NCBI GenBank assembly: GCA_037389465.1
Contig: JAZARR010000064.1
Location: 1 to 64,000, forward strand
Length of the DNA stretch: 64,000 nt
Direction: 5' to 3'
From: Baylisascaris procyonis
Lineage: Eukaryota; Nematoda; Chromadorea; Rhabditida; Ascarididae
A program made the translations under genes and the position numbers. The notes beneath the pieces were generated by a model. That model had not been told where the DNA came from and searched no databases. It worked only from the letters and a program-made list of their open reading frames with translations. Positions 27,294 through 39,448 of this stretch are shown here, piece by piece. How positions within the stretch are numbered: the first letter of the stretch is position 1; the number at the start of each line of letters is the position of its first letter.

Positions 27294-28781
27294 TGTAATG
27301 TGCGCTTATCATACTCAATAATACCCACAGTTTCTCAACTCAATTTTTTTTTGCGAAATGCATTTAGCTATCGCAGCTATTTAACAGTCATCAGCAACTA
27401 CATACAGTTGCTGTATACTCGATATGAACTTCCGGCTTTCGATATAATATTATCGTCACTTTTACCCATCATGTATTTTTGCAAAGTCGAAGACGGACGA
27501 AGCGAATAACAAATATGTATATATCGGTTTGGCTAATTTTTATGCCACAACCCAGAACTCATCAAATTCATAAAAAAGCAGCGATCAACTGCATAAATCA
27601 TGAAGTGAAGCAAAACTGCAAGAGGTTTGAAATGACTGGGCATTCAATTTTGAGGTGAGTCTCTCATTACCGTAATGGATGAGGAATAAACAACTTTGAA
27701 ATGTCTGCTAGCTTGTCTGCAACACATTTTCAGGTTGTGATTCGCGGATCCCTTTTGTAGAGTTATCGTTCACAGTCCTGAAAGAAACGTCGCGATTTAG
27801 CTATCAGATGTAACTTCAACGATTCGATAATTCTTATGCAATTTTCATCTTGACGTGAAATATATCGATGGAAAATGGATGAATCAAATGGCAAAATTGT
27901 AAGCTAAGAGATCTTTATAAAACTGAGAAGCTGTATGCACATATGGTATTGTTATTTACCTGATGAGAATTCTGATTTTCAACTTTGGTTCGCACAGTGT
28001 ACTTAGAATTTTCAGCGTTTTTTATTGTTTAGCTTATTGGCACCGAAAGGATCGTGCGGTTCCCATTGCTAGGGACAGAAATAATTATTGGAAGTGAAAA
28101 TAGCCCTTTATTTGAAAAGAACTGTTTTAGACACGACGAGAGCAAAAAGTGTTCCTTTAACAGTTGAAAAAATGAAAAACAAGAAGAGAAAGAGAAAGTA
28201 AAATCGAATTAAAAATACCGCCTTTAGAAGAATCTGGAGAAAAAGTTGCGGTGATATGGATGATCTTCCGGGTACTCCTGAAATTGCTGAACCGAGCAAT
28301 TTTCTGGAAATGGCGATGTGGCCTGATGTCGTTAGGGTTTGCCAAAATGCTGGATCTACTCTGCTTTCATAAATATTTTTGATCCTTTGATGCTTGCAGA
28401 AGCTTCGCGAATGCGTAAGTTTTTTCAGCGAAGATGAAGTTTGAAGGCATAGTTTGCTATGAGGCATATTGAGCGTATTTCTCGCTTTATGCTGCTGTGA
28501 TATTGTTTTCATTGCAGTTCGCTGTGGAATGAAAAATATTGCTCAGCTGAAATTTGTCATGTGCTGTATTCTCCACATAACACATAAGTTTATAAGAAGT
28601 CTTCAGCCTAATAAACAAATGTGCAGCACCAATACACTCATTCCACTATGCTATGATAGCACATCGCTGGGCGCAGCACTTGCCGTGTAGGTCCATTACA
28701 GGTACAACAAGCTTTCCTTATATTTGAGTAATAAATTGGTTCAACATTTTCACAATAATCAGGTGGCAAACTAATTTGGAA

Positions 28782-28891
28782 TTAATTAATGAACAGTTCG
28801 TAATTAATTAAGAATCTGACCGGTGGGATGTATTGTTCACTGCCATAGCCATCGTATCCACCATGACCATAATCATAATCACTTCCCCATT
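28782..28891 (-). CDS. Galectin last exon: Gly/Tyr/Asp-rich tail
   Basis: Acceptor CTTTCCAG before 28891, in phase with the previous exon. It encodes EWGSDYDYGHGGYDGYGSEQ at its start, then a short hydrophobic/polar end, stopping at TAA (28784-28782). The tail lies beyond the beta-sandwich and is not part of the canonical CRD. Phase agreement and an intact frame to the stop support it, though it shares no family motif. Confidence 0.75.
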
Positions 28892-31800
28892 CTGGAAAGA
28901 TCTTAGCTAATGTAAGCCGATAAACACCATTTCAGAGGTTTTATGCGTGAAATTTTTGCTTGATTATGATTAGAAGTTCAGAAAATGCATGCCAAGGGAG
29001 CAGTTAGCAGGACGACAGCAAGTCTGTTCTTGTATGATCCATTGCCATTGTCGAGTAAAGGTTGATATTTCATTTTCAGAGGTTTCTTCATCACTGCTGG
29101 AAGCGCTTAGAACAAGAGGTGACGCATTTACTACCTAGAACTGAGTTGAGATGTGCCGAGATAGTTGATTTGTGAAATAGTGAGCAAAACGAAGAGATTT
29201 TGCACGTTTTCATGACTAGTTCAAAAAGCTTTGCCAAAGGAAAACCATTTCTAACAGGTGTTTTTTCCAAATCGTTCTCGACAATACATTTCATAAAACA
29301 GCTGAACGAGCATTTTTTTTAAACACTTCCAATCTCACGTTTTTTGTCAAAAGTGATGCTGAGAGCAGTATTGAGCGGCAGGTGAATTTTTCAGTGGTCA
29401 AGATCTTGTGCTACTAAAGAATGCACTTTTCAAAAACAGTGTCGTAAAGAAGTTGCAGATAAAAAGTTATTTGGGAGTTGGAGGTACGAAACAATAGCAA
29501 TCATTCCTCACAAAAAATCAGAATGTTTTTCCACAAAATTTCCACTAATTGCTGCGTGAAGTGTGGTGAATTTAACAACTTTCTCGAATCATTTATCTTC
29601 ATGTCGATGTAGTCAATCTCCATTCTGAAGGCTGCTGTCTAAAACAAAAGCTACTGCAATCCCACTGAAGTGCTTGAGAAATGCTCATCCATAATTAGTG
29701 AAGATGTTACTAGGGTGCACTAAAATTTCATCACCAGCTCAAAAATCAACGCACTGTGAAAGCTAGAACTGAGAAGCGTATATATTATTGTTCACTAATT
29801 GAACATATCAAGCAAAATACATATTTTTACATGACCTTTTTTGTTATTTACCGGGTGAATCAACCGCTTCTGTAAGGTAGACCGGCAAGCTATAAGTCAA
29901 GCGGGAATCGTGTGCCGTACAAGGCAAATCAAAGAAAGTTAAGAGCACAGAGGCAGCTCAAACTATTGCCTGGCATGTGTCGTGGGGCTAGCCTGAGGCA
30001 GAATCGGGAGGATATGAAAGTAGTTGATGTGCTCACGCATTCATTCCAGCTGGTAGATGTTCGTAAGGCCGGGTGGGCCTAAGTGTGGTCGTGGGAGCGC
30101 GTGAGGAGATAGATGGGCGGCACTGTAGAGTTCCCAGGGCGCGGCTACATGATCGTGCCGATGATCGAAGCCATCGTTGTGAACGAGCCCCTACTTATTT
30201 GTCACATTATTGTATAGGTGTGATAAACTGTTTGCTCTTATACCTGTGTCGTCTTGCAGTTTACTCGGCCGATTTCGACAGAAGGTGCAGATCCTCAAGG
30301 AGACCTGGACGACTAGACTAGTCATGAGAAGCTGACCCTTACACTCGTATTCGGGAATTTTCATGCACAAAAAATTTTTCGACCTTATATTAGCGTATAA
30401 AGAAAGGTAATTCTTTATTTTTTAAGTGAAGTCTTACTGTTCCGTAAGGCTTCAAAGTCTTAATTCATCGCAGATTAATATATATTATTCGAAATAAGCT
30501 TACCATTCGCAAATTCAAATCCTTTAAATTCTATTTTGTGAACTTCGATGCCTCCCTTTATACCGAGTGCTTGAACTGATTCGAAAGGAAACCGATGTTC
30601 AAATACGGCCAGATTCCTTCCGTTCAAGAATATCTGAAGCAGCCATTGTTCCAACTGATTCGATGATGGTCTACAACTCTGCCTGTTTACCTATTTGAAA
30701 TGATTTATTCTTGTAAATAAAGGTAATTCAATTCAGTTCAATTCCTGGCAGAATGAAGGTAAATGTCGTGTTGGCTAGGCAACTCCAGCATGGTCGGAAG
30801 CAGGTTAGATAACAGAACTACACGTCTACAGCGACTGCGCCATAAAATTTGACGCAGAAATACTACTATAGCTTCTTTGAATATTGCATAAAACTACTAC
30901 TGCAACACCATAGCATGTTCTATTAAGAAATTCTCAGCAACACCTTGAAACTGTGCGAGCTAGCACAGTGAAATGGCAAAAGTTACTTTTACAGTCGTCA
31001 CGAGTTCTGTTATCTAATAGGTTTCGATTATGGTTTATTATACGGTCTTATACCATTTTCGTTACAACCTTTATGGTAGCTTCAATGCATACTTCGCGAT
31101 TTACCATGCTTTTTGCACCTAAACACTTTTATATTACGTTGTCCAGTGAACTTAAGTTTTATTACAAACTCTATAGGCCTTTATTGTAGTTGTTATTAGT
31201 GATTTCAATAGTTAACTTGACAGCAGTTTTTTTGTCATGGATTTATTAGTGGACTTCACAATGAGCAGGTTTCAAAGCTTCCTGCTATTGTGCGCACTTT
31301 TGTAGGTCAATTATCCGGGGTAATTGAAAGGCCAAAAGTAAATTATCACCTCATAGTAATCGGGGCGGACGGAAATGCGAATATGAAAGTGTTCACCCTC
31401 GTGAAGAGGGTTAGGCACGCGTATTTCAGGACCCCAGTTGCCAGATGAAGCCGCATTCAGAACGATGTATCGCTCGTCGAAAAAGAAACGAAAATCAATA
31501 TGGAAGACAACGTGAGGTCCTGAGAGCAGTTCGATCGCGAAGGTGCTGCAAGCACTTGGTTGCATCCCGATTTTCCTACTTTTAAGCAAAAGAACTGTGT
31601 TGCAGCATGACCCATAATGTCGCCGCTGCCATGCTATTATGATACTGAAGATTTGCCCCATTCAAGGGTGACAGTTGTGAGCATGCAGAAGACACAAATA
31701 AATCTAATGCTTATCAATGAAGTAAATAAAAACTGCACACTAAATTTAGTGTTTTGAAGGGAAAATTGTTTTTTGCGTGGTGAAAAGAGCGATGCTTAGC

Positions 31801-32517
31801 CATAACTGAAGATGACGCAGCAGTTGTATGTATAACCGCATCGCCATTTCTTAACAGAATTCGATTCGCGGAATGTGCCATCGATAACGAAAAATATTTT
31901 GCCTCTCTAAAAAATGAACAAGCGCAATAGGGCTGTTGTTCATTCTCCTCTTCAGCTAATTAAGTTCCCTTTCGTTTCCTTCCTCCGCCGTCAGAAGAAC
32001 TCAACAAAATGGCGCTTCTCTGCTGCAATGTTGTCATTATTTTGCAATTAGGCTCCAAGTCCATTTCATACGCCTCTAGGATAACAGGATGAGGGACCAC
32101 TGTTATCAGGGTCTACACAAAATTTAGGGACAGGTAGAATTTTTGAGCCAATGGCTTCATCTTTGTGGCTGTTGATGCTTCATGTTGTTGCGCTTTCAAA
32201 TCTGTTCTTAGTTGAAGATTGCTGAAGGAAGACAAAAATTTCTCACATAGTTGCACCAAAACCTAACAAAGTTTATAATGTTGCTATCAAAGCCTATCAG
32301 TGTCGTCTTATGATTGCTGAAAGAAGATATGCTCTATGCAGCTAACTGATGCCTCATGAAACGTTAAAAATCTAAAATTCCAAAACTACAGCGCTAACGA
32401 CTCATTGCTTAAACAACTTGAATATTACTCGTCAAATCCAAGCGGTAAACGGCCTCGGATTTCAATACTGCAGTCATTACGCAACGGCTCATAGAACGGT
32501 GTCGTAAAAGGAGTACT
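28782..32517 (-). CDS. Galectin (beta-galactoside-binding lectin), multi-exon
   Basis: Four minus-strand exons join in perfect phase: 32517-32429, 31545-31350, 30633-30504 and 28891-28782. They give 174 codons plus stop; the start exon upstream of 32517 was not found. One galectin carbohydrate-recognition domain is complete, from PFTTPFYEPL and CSIEIRGRLP through the HIDFR / VLN / WGPEIR binding strand set to IFLNGRNLAVFEHR and GGIEVHKIEF. Canonical HxNxR is HxDxR here; Asn-to-Asp at that sugar-contact position may change specificity. A Gly/Tyr/Asp-rich tail of about 36 residues follows the CRD. Galectins are cytosolic or non-classically secreted lectins; C. elegans has many (lec genes), and I cannot say which this matches. 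The family is certain and the single-CRD architecture likely. Confidence 0.92.
29870..30330. other. GC-rich island inside the galectin intron
   Basis: About 460 bases of markedly higher GC, with runs such as GGGTGGGCC and GAGCGCGTGAGG, lie inside the 28892-30503 intron. Short plus-strand frames exist, but none is recognisable and all are interrupted. It could be a degraded repeat or mobile-element fragment, or an unannotated RNA. No terminal repeats were found. Confidence 0.3.
30504..30633 (-). CDS. Galectin exon: C-terminal CRD strands
   Basis: Acceptor GCTTCAG before 30633 and donor AATG|GTAAGC after 30504. It encodes IFLNGRNLAVFEHRFPFESV, then ALGIKGGIEVHKIEFKGFEF. This is the usual galectin C-terminal block: the NG loop, the F.HR strand and the final G.I.I..I pattern. 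Phase 0 in, phase 1 out. Confidence 0.95.
31350..31545 (-). CDS. Galectin exon: sugar-binding core of the CRD
   Basis: Acceptor GCTTGCAG before 31545 and donor GAG|GTGATA after 31350. It encodes TFAIELLSG, VVFHIDFRF, ERYIVLNAAS, GNWGPEIRVP and GEHFHIRISV. It carries the ligand-contact residues His, Asp (in place of Asn), Arg, Asn, Trp, Glu and Arg in canonical order. Confidence 0.95.
32429..32517 (-). CDS. Galectin exon: N-terminal CRD strands
   Basis: Acceptor TTTTTGCAG before 32517 and donor GACGA|GTAATA after 32429. It encodes STPFTTPFYEPLRNDCSIEI, then RGRLPLGFD: the first strands of a galectin, with the I.I.G pattern just before the RF.I.L region. It ends two bases into a codon and matches the next exon. 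The incoming phase is 0, so a short start exon lies upstream. Confidence 0.85.
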
Positions 32518-35500
32518 CTGCAAAAATTCCTTTCATTTATTTCATCCACAGGTGAACTTCTATCATATTTATTGCGAAAAAAAAGCTCTTTTATATGTTT
32601 CTTCATCAACTAACACTCAAAAACTCTGTGAAATATCCCATTCAGATTAAATAGAGGGCGTTATGAAACATCAAATGTGGCGGATCCGAAAGCATTTTGT
32701 TTCTACTGGACGTTCATATGCTTTCGAACGTATCACTTTAAGAAGACCTAAGTAACAAACTTTGCATCAACTAATTTCCATACGACAAAAATGCTAATAA
32801 CACACATAAGTCATTATAAGTGATATTCGTTTTACAATATTGGAATGGAAGCATCTAAATGTAGAAGTTTAAATTCTCTGATTTTTCCATACATCTGACG
32901 AAGACGGGGAGGCGTTTCTAAATGTAATGTAGAGAAAGATCAAAGAATCTCATCTTCTACATTTAGCTGCTTTTACAAACGTCTAGGGAAGACAAATTTC
33001 TCTGTCTTTTTTCAGGACATATTTTTCCTTTCAGAGTTTCGCTTCGAGGGGGAGAGTAGGGAAAGAGATATTAGTCATGCTAGGAAGGTTGTAGGAAATG
33101 TACTGGTGGTGGAGAAACCATTGGGGATTCTTTGGCACATCCAATTTTTACTGTCATTGTTCCAAACAAAACGGCTCGGTTATGTATCGATTTCCATAAA
33201 ACGATCGCAGTCTATTCTAAGCGGTCGTTTCTTCAAATATTCGGATAGCCATGTCATCTTAATTTTGTAGGTCGCTTATTTTCAATGAACATTATACGTT
33301 CTCCATGTATAACCTTAAAAGATGTTCATTTATATTCAAAATCTTCTTTGGAATTTCGTTTTAGCGGCGAACTTTTTCACAACTCTAGTTAATGTGCACG
33401 TAGAACGTGCTGAAGATGCATCGTCGAATCGCTCTACGAAGCTATCATAGGAAGCGCGCCAGATATAAGTCTTTCATGCTGTGAAATGACCGCCAGATTC
33501 GAGAGGCGCTCTGTTGTCACGAACAAACGACGAGAGTTTAGGGAAAAACGTAGGCGAAAATTTTGAAGCAAGTTAAAATCGAAAAGCTTTTGAAGAAAAG
33601 TTAACACTAATTCAGGTGGGGTGAAGAGGGGAGGGGAGAGAGATGTTCTTTCCTTCATGTCTTGACTAGAAATGTTGCTATGCAATGAGGAGTGATAGCT
33701 GAAATGAAACATTCATCACAATGGCTATCTACAGCAATTACAAATGGCCTATCATGCTTTCCCTAGCAGCTACTAAACGAAATTACTTTCCGTTAAGAGC
33801 TGTGCTAGTTGCGGCAGGCGTACGATAGTGTGCACAATAAAAAATGCTTAAAAACGCAAAAAAGTTGCAAAGAAAGCTTATACATACCGGATTTTCGATT
33901 GTGTGCATAATTTAGAGATAAGATCAGTGATCAGTGATGACGTCTGCAAACGTGGTGACGACTATCACAAATCGGACGCGATCAAGGAACATTTCAATTA
34001 TACAGCTCCGAAACAGCTTTCTCTCAAAGTTTTTGAGAAATTTAAACACCACATTAAATTATTTTTCCATAATGTGGATTATTTCAAATTGAGAATAGCA
34101 AGCAATCTTTCACGTTAGAAGAAAAACTATCATTACATAATGTATTTCGCAGCAGCCTTTGAATTCCGTGGTGGACGCTCAAAGAAATTTTGAACAGCAT
34201 CGAGTGCCAAGTTCTTCTTCCCGCCTCGGAAATTACAACAGTTTTAAAGCAAAAAACTCCTTTTCTGCTTCGTCGGAGATCACGGCTCTGTCACAACTAC
34301 CCGACCCAAGTTCATTGCCGCCCGGCATCGTTTCTCACTTGTTCATTCCTTAGAGGTTTCTTCGAATTCATTGCAATATATTGCCTTAAGAGAAATGTAC
34401 TATGTATCATATCAAGCAGACTCCAAAAATTTTTTGTCGTGCGCCCTTTTTTGTCACCTCTGATGCGAAAGACCCGAGGAGCTTTAATACGCGGCAAGCG
34501 CTTTTTCTTTTGCAGGGAAAAATGTCGAGATTCCATATTCTGTTAATTTTCGTGTGATGAGTATAATCTAAATATGTCTTTAAGCACCTAGGAAATGCTG
34601 GGCTTAACCATCAAGTATATTAAATAGTTTTTTGCTGTGTTTTTCACTTTTGGCCTTTCTCCTCAACCTCACCCTGCAGTCTCCCTATCCACCTATCCAT
34701 GTAACAGTTTGACAACAAACAAAGCTTCCGTCGTTAGAGGCGTTTTCCTGATCTGGAGAGATCACCACTACAGCGGGGGTAGCATAAAAGGAATGGGCAT
34801 CATTTTTGACAGCACTATTGCAGTTGGAAAGAAAAAAGCGGGACTGAGACGAACGATTCAAGCGAAACGTCTATGAATGAACAAGGATCCCAGCGTTGGG
34901 GAAGAAAGCACAAAAGGGTGAATTTGAATGAAATCTCCTTAGATAATCGAAATGTTCAAGTGATTCTGAATGTTCGGAAAAGCAAAATGCGAAAAAGCGC
35001 AATTAAGAGCAGAATCTATTGAATATGCTAAAGTGTTGTAATTATATGTTGAAACTAATTCATGCTGCTTAACGTAATAAGAAAGCCATAGTAAGTTACT
35101 CGAGACATTATAAATCAACTCACGGATTAAAATTAGGCAAATGTATATGGGAGTGAATTTGAGAATAACACTGCTCAAAAGGCATTTTAAGAAATTGTGT
35201 CCTGAGCAGTATGTGCATGATACTTGAAAGGATTCCATTGTTCTAGCACTTCATTTCAATTTTTTACATCCTTCCAAAAATTGTCGCAAAAATGCCTGCA
35301 AAAACTGGCACACAGCTTTTGCTATTTCAGGTTACAAGTTTCATCTCAAGTCTCAAAGAGGGTTGTCGATTCTTTTTTATACTTTTGATAATTGTTTCCT
35401 AGGAGTTTAGAATTGTACCCAGTGGATTCGATGAAAAACCATAGCACTGAAGCTCATGAGCGCTCAAAAATAGATGAACTCAAAGGCGCTCTGTTATTAA

Positions 35501-35519
35501 CTTCAATAACGTATATTAC
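32518..35519. other. Upstream of galectin; no supported gene
   Basis: Contains the unlocated first galectin exon and its promoter. Overlapping frames at 34160-34550 on both strands and a Ser/Leu-rich minus frame at 33434-33712 have no recognisable content or clean splice partners. Confidence 0.4.
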
Positions 35520-35639
35520 ATTATTATAGGGAGAATTCATACAAGTGAAGAAAACCGTAAAATCTTTTGAATCGCAATAATACCTAAGCATTCCATAAGA
35601 ATCGTTGCAATTATATGCAAGGAATCGATAGAATTCATG
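35520..35639 (-). CDS. Candidate Cys-containing exon
   Basis: A clean acceptor AATTTTCAG (before 35639) and an AATAAT|GTAATA donor (after 35520) frame exactly 40 codons, phase 0 at both ends. They include NCNDSYGMLRYYCDSKDF and TCMNSPYNN. Three Cys and many aromatic residues suggest an extracellular domain piece. I do not recognise a family. It may belong with the signal-peptide-like exon at 36059-36261, but the phases do not join directly. Confidence 0.3.
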
Positions 35640-36058
35640 CTGAAAATTAGGATTTTCACTTAGAAGTTGCAAGTTTATGAATAGCCATTTATGAGCGCAT
35701 TTTGCGATCAGCAGTTCAATAATGAAAATCTATAGTTATTATTTGAGCCTCTAAAAAATGTTCACCAAAAGAAGATTGCCGACTAAAGAATATGGTCATG
35801 ACGAACAATTGTAACGATGAAGTGAGCGAAGCGCGGTGCGTTCAACATATCATAATAACACTGCTTAATTGTCGAACATCTATCAAAAAAAGCTACTCAA
35901 AGTTGCCTATTGTTAATGCAAGAGAACCACAATGTCGTTGAGTCAGCTATGTAAACGACACTCTACATATATGTAAATACGAATCAAATGAGCTAAATAA
36001 ACTCTAGCAAAAGTGCAGGCATTGATCGACAACCTTCATTGCCTCCTTCACACATTAC

Positions 36059-36261
36059 CCTCTCATCATATCAAAATTCATTTCAAGTGATTGATTACTG
36101 CGTGGTTGCCACATTTGTTCCGCCAATTTTGTTCTTTGCATTCTTGAGTCAATAGCGTTTATTTGTAGGTGGCAAGAGAGCATAAAAACAATCCATATAA
36201 GTCTTGTTCGTGCACCATATTGTGCAGCGTTTGACATATAGCAAAGATCAGATCGCCCCAC
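36059..36261 (-). CDS. Candidate first exon with signal-peptide-like start
   Basis: Minus-strand frame from ATG 36261 (a second Met at 36237) to a donor AGAGG|GTAATG after 36059, leaving two bases of a codon. It has basic residues (ARTR), a hydrophobic run LIWIVFMLSCHLQINA, then a polar stretch with basic residues. This resembles the start of a small secreted or neuropeptide precursor. No downstream exon in the required phase was recognised. The call is from shape only. Confidence 0.3.
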
Positions 36262-39200
36262 GAAATACAGTGATTACAAGAAAACGATAGACGTTTAATG
36301 GTAACTTCTACTTAACCGCCAGTATTGATTTGAGCGTACAAAATTTTTGAGGTGTGCTTTGCTTAAATAGAAGCAAACAGCGATACAGAACAACCTTAGT
36401 CCCTACTTAAAAACAAATATCGAAACTCCATTAGTTCTAGGAGCAAGTTTCAGAAAAATCAATTACTTACCGCCTACTCGACTATAATTGCTTGATGTAA
36501 TTTGAAAATTACACTTACATATCCTGCGAAACGTATTTTGATATTGGTCGAATATGTGCTATGAACTGTTGCCGATGAAAACAAACATTTCAACTGCGCT
36601 GGTAAGAAGGCTCCATAAAAAGTCCGTTTTTTTTTTCTATTTTACAAACGAAGAATGAATATTGCTAAAGATTCCCTCTTGAGAGTGCTTCACAAAATCA
36701 GCGAAATATCGCGTATCTTTTTCAAGTGGGCATTTTATTTATTTATTTATTTTTTTTTTTTTTTGGAGAACTACAGTTTGAAACACTCGAAGGTTTGCGA
36801 GAAATAAGCGATCGAATTCAGCATGAATCGATGAAATTTATGAAATGCATATTTGGTATGGGAATCATTTGATCGCAAAATGTTGGAGCATAACTATGCA
36901 TGCAGGCATTCCTCTGAGAGCAGAAACCTTTCAGACAGCTGGAACCACCCCAATTCACGTTTCCATTCAGTTTTCTGCCCCAGCAAAATGTTTGTATTTC
37001 TATAATCACTTAGCGAAGCTATGCTAAAAAAAACGCTACTGAATGGTGATGGATATATGAAGCAGTTAAGCTAGCAGATGTTCTATTTGCTGATTACTTT
37101 TACTAATATCAATTGCTGACAACCGTTTTGTTGAAGTCTCATTTCAGTATCCATAGCACCCCTCGACAGATGAATCCTACGTCAAGAACAAAATTGTTCT
37201 TAGTCGCTTCATGGCGCTGATTCAAAGAACGCGAAAAGGTGCAAAAAATTTGCTCCATTCCAGCTCATAATGTCCTCATAATATTTTAGCAGAAAAAATT
37301 CCAAAATCCTCGATTCATTTACGATAGAAAGTGGTGTTTTTTGTGAATTCTTGAATCTGACATAACAAACGGATGTGGATTATATCTCCTTCGAAAATTC
37401 AGTGGGATTGATAGTTTCCACTGAAATATTTTCCTCTGAAATTTGAAAATTTGTGCTCTTTTGTCAATCACTTTAAAGTTTGCCTTAAATAAGCTTTATC
37501 GAAATTGTGGTGCGACTTTCTGGGCAACCTGTTTACATAAATTACGGACTTTGAATCCATTTTGCATTAGCAGCTCAGCCATTTGAAAATCTTCGATCTA
37601 ATGAAGTTCCTCTCACTAATGCATATAAGAAACCATTAATTTTTTGCGTTTACTTCATTTTGTTAAAAATCAGACGACAGAGGGACGAATTTTACAATTA
37701 GCACAATAGAACATTAGAAAAACTTTTCCGGGAAAGAAAAAGTTTTGCCAACATTTGTTATCCAAGAAAACAAACGCAAATTTTCAATGTTCCAGATAAA
37801 TTTGACGCATGAGAAAGTTTATTTCATTTGATTTCTCACGGAAACGTTCCATACACATTCAATTCTTAATAAAGTGGCGTAATCCATGAAGTAGCGGTTT
37901 GTTTGTTGTGTATTTACTATGATGCAAATTTTTTAGGCTTCTGCAAAAATTCAAAAAAATCAGGGTAAGTCCCAGTAAAGGGCAGTTCAAAATATACGGT
38001 TAAGGTTGCTCCTGAAGAATAATGCTTGACTGTTATTTTCATTACTAGCAAAAACTATTAATTAACTTCTCCAGTGAAAATAGAGAGCGCTTTGTTCACC
38101 CTACTGTCTATGGAAGAAGTTAACGGATCTGACACCGAGAGGAAAGCGCTTAACATTTTTAAGATCGATAAAGACAACTTCGTAAGGTATATCACAAATC
38201 ATCTGTGATAGAAATGTCTTGCAAATCAATGTAATTAAGTTGAATCAAAATACGCAAATAGCAAATTTAATTCATCATTCAAATCATGAAACAAGCATCA
38301 TACAATATAGTTATATGGACAAGTCAGCTGAATGATATTTGGCAATGGAATTCTGTACAACTTTGCATTTGTTCGCTCTCATCTTTGAGAATGGGAATAT
38401 TTCATTGAGAGAATGCCGTTATAGCTGATTGTGTGATTGCGTTACCTAAAGCACTCACTTTGTTTCACATTCCATGTGCATTAAGTAATTGCTGAAGAGG
38501 AAATTTTCAATCAAATATCCGATGATTCGACATCTCTGCAATTCCTCATCGCCTCTTCCAAAAATCCTCGTTTCATCTCACGTACAATTACCGTCATAAA
38601 CTTGCTCCAAGCAACATGAGCAATACAGCTGTTATCCAAACATGAAGCCGTCGGCGACTGAAAACAAATCCAATAAGGTTTTAAATGCAATTATCTGGGG
38701 ATATTAGCCGGTTGGCGCATCCTCTCTCATCGTCAAAACATCCAATGCTTTCAATTCTCACGTTCCTTTCCTTCTGTTAAATAATCTGGAGATTTGTCGA
38801 AGCTGATGAATGTTTCTTGGATTGCCCGCTTCAGTGGCGCCAGAAAATGAGCTCCCGAAACAATTTATATAATGTTGTTTCTGCTACTTCAAAATAAAAA
38901 GTTTTCAATAAATAGCAACAACCTCAGATTTGCAACCAGTCAAAAGGCTTAAATGCTTCATAATCACACTAATCTATGTTCAGGTTGAAGTATTGACAAA
39001 AATTTCAACGGCCTATAAATTGTTTCATGTCTAAACATGAAGACTGCTCGCAGTAAATCCTGCGTGGCTGATGGATACTAGTCGACTCGGTGCAATAGAG
39101 CTACTGTGCAAATGCAGGGATATTTCACATTTTTTAATGATAAATATTACGTGAATCTAAACCTCACATGTATAAAATCCGAAATGATCCAATTATAAAA

Positions 39201-39276
39201 GGACACTGCAATTTTTCAGGTTCAAGAAATAAATATGCCACGGAAATATAATTTCAAAATAGAAGTGACTGCGAAC
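36262..39276. other. Intergenic, mostly AT-rich
   Basis: No gene is supported. It holds a TTTA/poly-T tract (36733-36765) and a short Cys-rich minus-strand frame at 36818-37009 without convincing splice sites. A 19-codon minus segment at 39147-39205 containing a Trp might be a globin H-helix exon, but its phase does not fit. Confidence 0.4.
36733..36765 (+). repeat. TTTA microsatellite and poly-T
   Basis: Four TTTA-type units run into about 18 T. Confidence 0.85.
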
Positions 39277-39448
39277 TTAACTTAGATTAATCGCCAATAA
39301 AAAAAGCATTACCGAAGTCGTAAGAGCGGATGCCAGCAAGTCTCCATAGGATGGGGTCTTAGCACGCTCATCTTCTCCTACCCTCATTATCTCTTCGACG
39401 GCAACTCGTTTGAAGATGAGCCAGTTGTCTGCGCCAAAGTTCACACCT
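39277..39448 (-). CDS. Globin exon 3: F-G region, C-terminus uncertain
   Basis: Acceptor CCTTTCAG before 39448, with a one-base start matching the two-base overhang of exon 2. It encodes GVNFGADNWLIFKRVAVEEI, then a polar GH loop. The open frame runs on to a hydrophobic end and a stop at 39277. A donor TCG|GTAATG after 39313 would cut before that hydrophobic end and lead to a separate helix-H exon. Confidence 0.8.

Larger units (their letters stand above)
22835..28781. other. Intergenic region after ets-4
   Basis: The ets-4 3' UTR must start here; an AATAAA at 23546-23551 is one possible poly(A) signal. The rest shows only short open frames. A minus-strand frame at 24895-25230 is listed separately, and an 11-base poly-G run lies at 27283-27293. 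Confidence 0.45.

Noticed and set aside
28202..28372. 56-codon plus frame with an acidic, protein-like stretch (DMDDLPGTPEIAEP)
   Set aside because: Composition is attractive, but there is no acceptor, start codon context or partner exon, and the minus strand is equally open.
30730..30760. TTCAATTCCTGG resembling a tRNA B box
   Set aside because: No A box or cloverleaf can be formed around it. I found no convincing tRNA gene in the window.
36818..37009. Cys-rich 63-codon minus frame
   Set aside because: Suggestive of a toxin- or domain-like piece, but Cys spacing fits no family that I know and there is no clear acceptor or donor.
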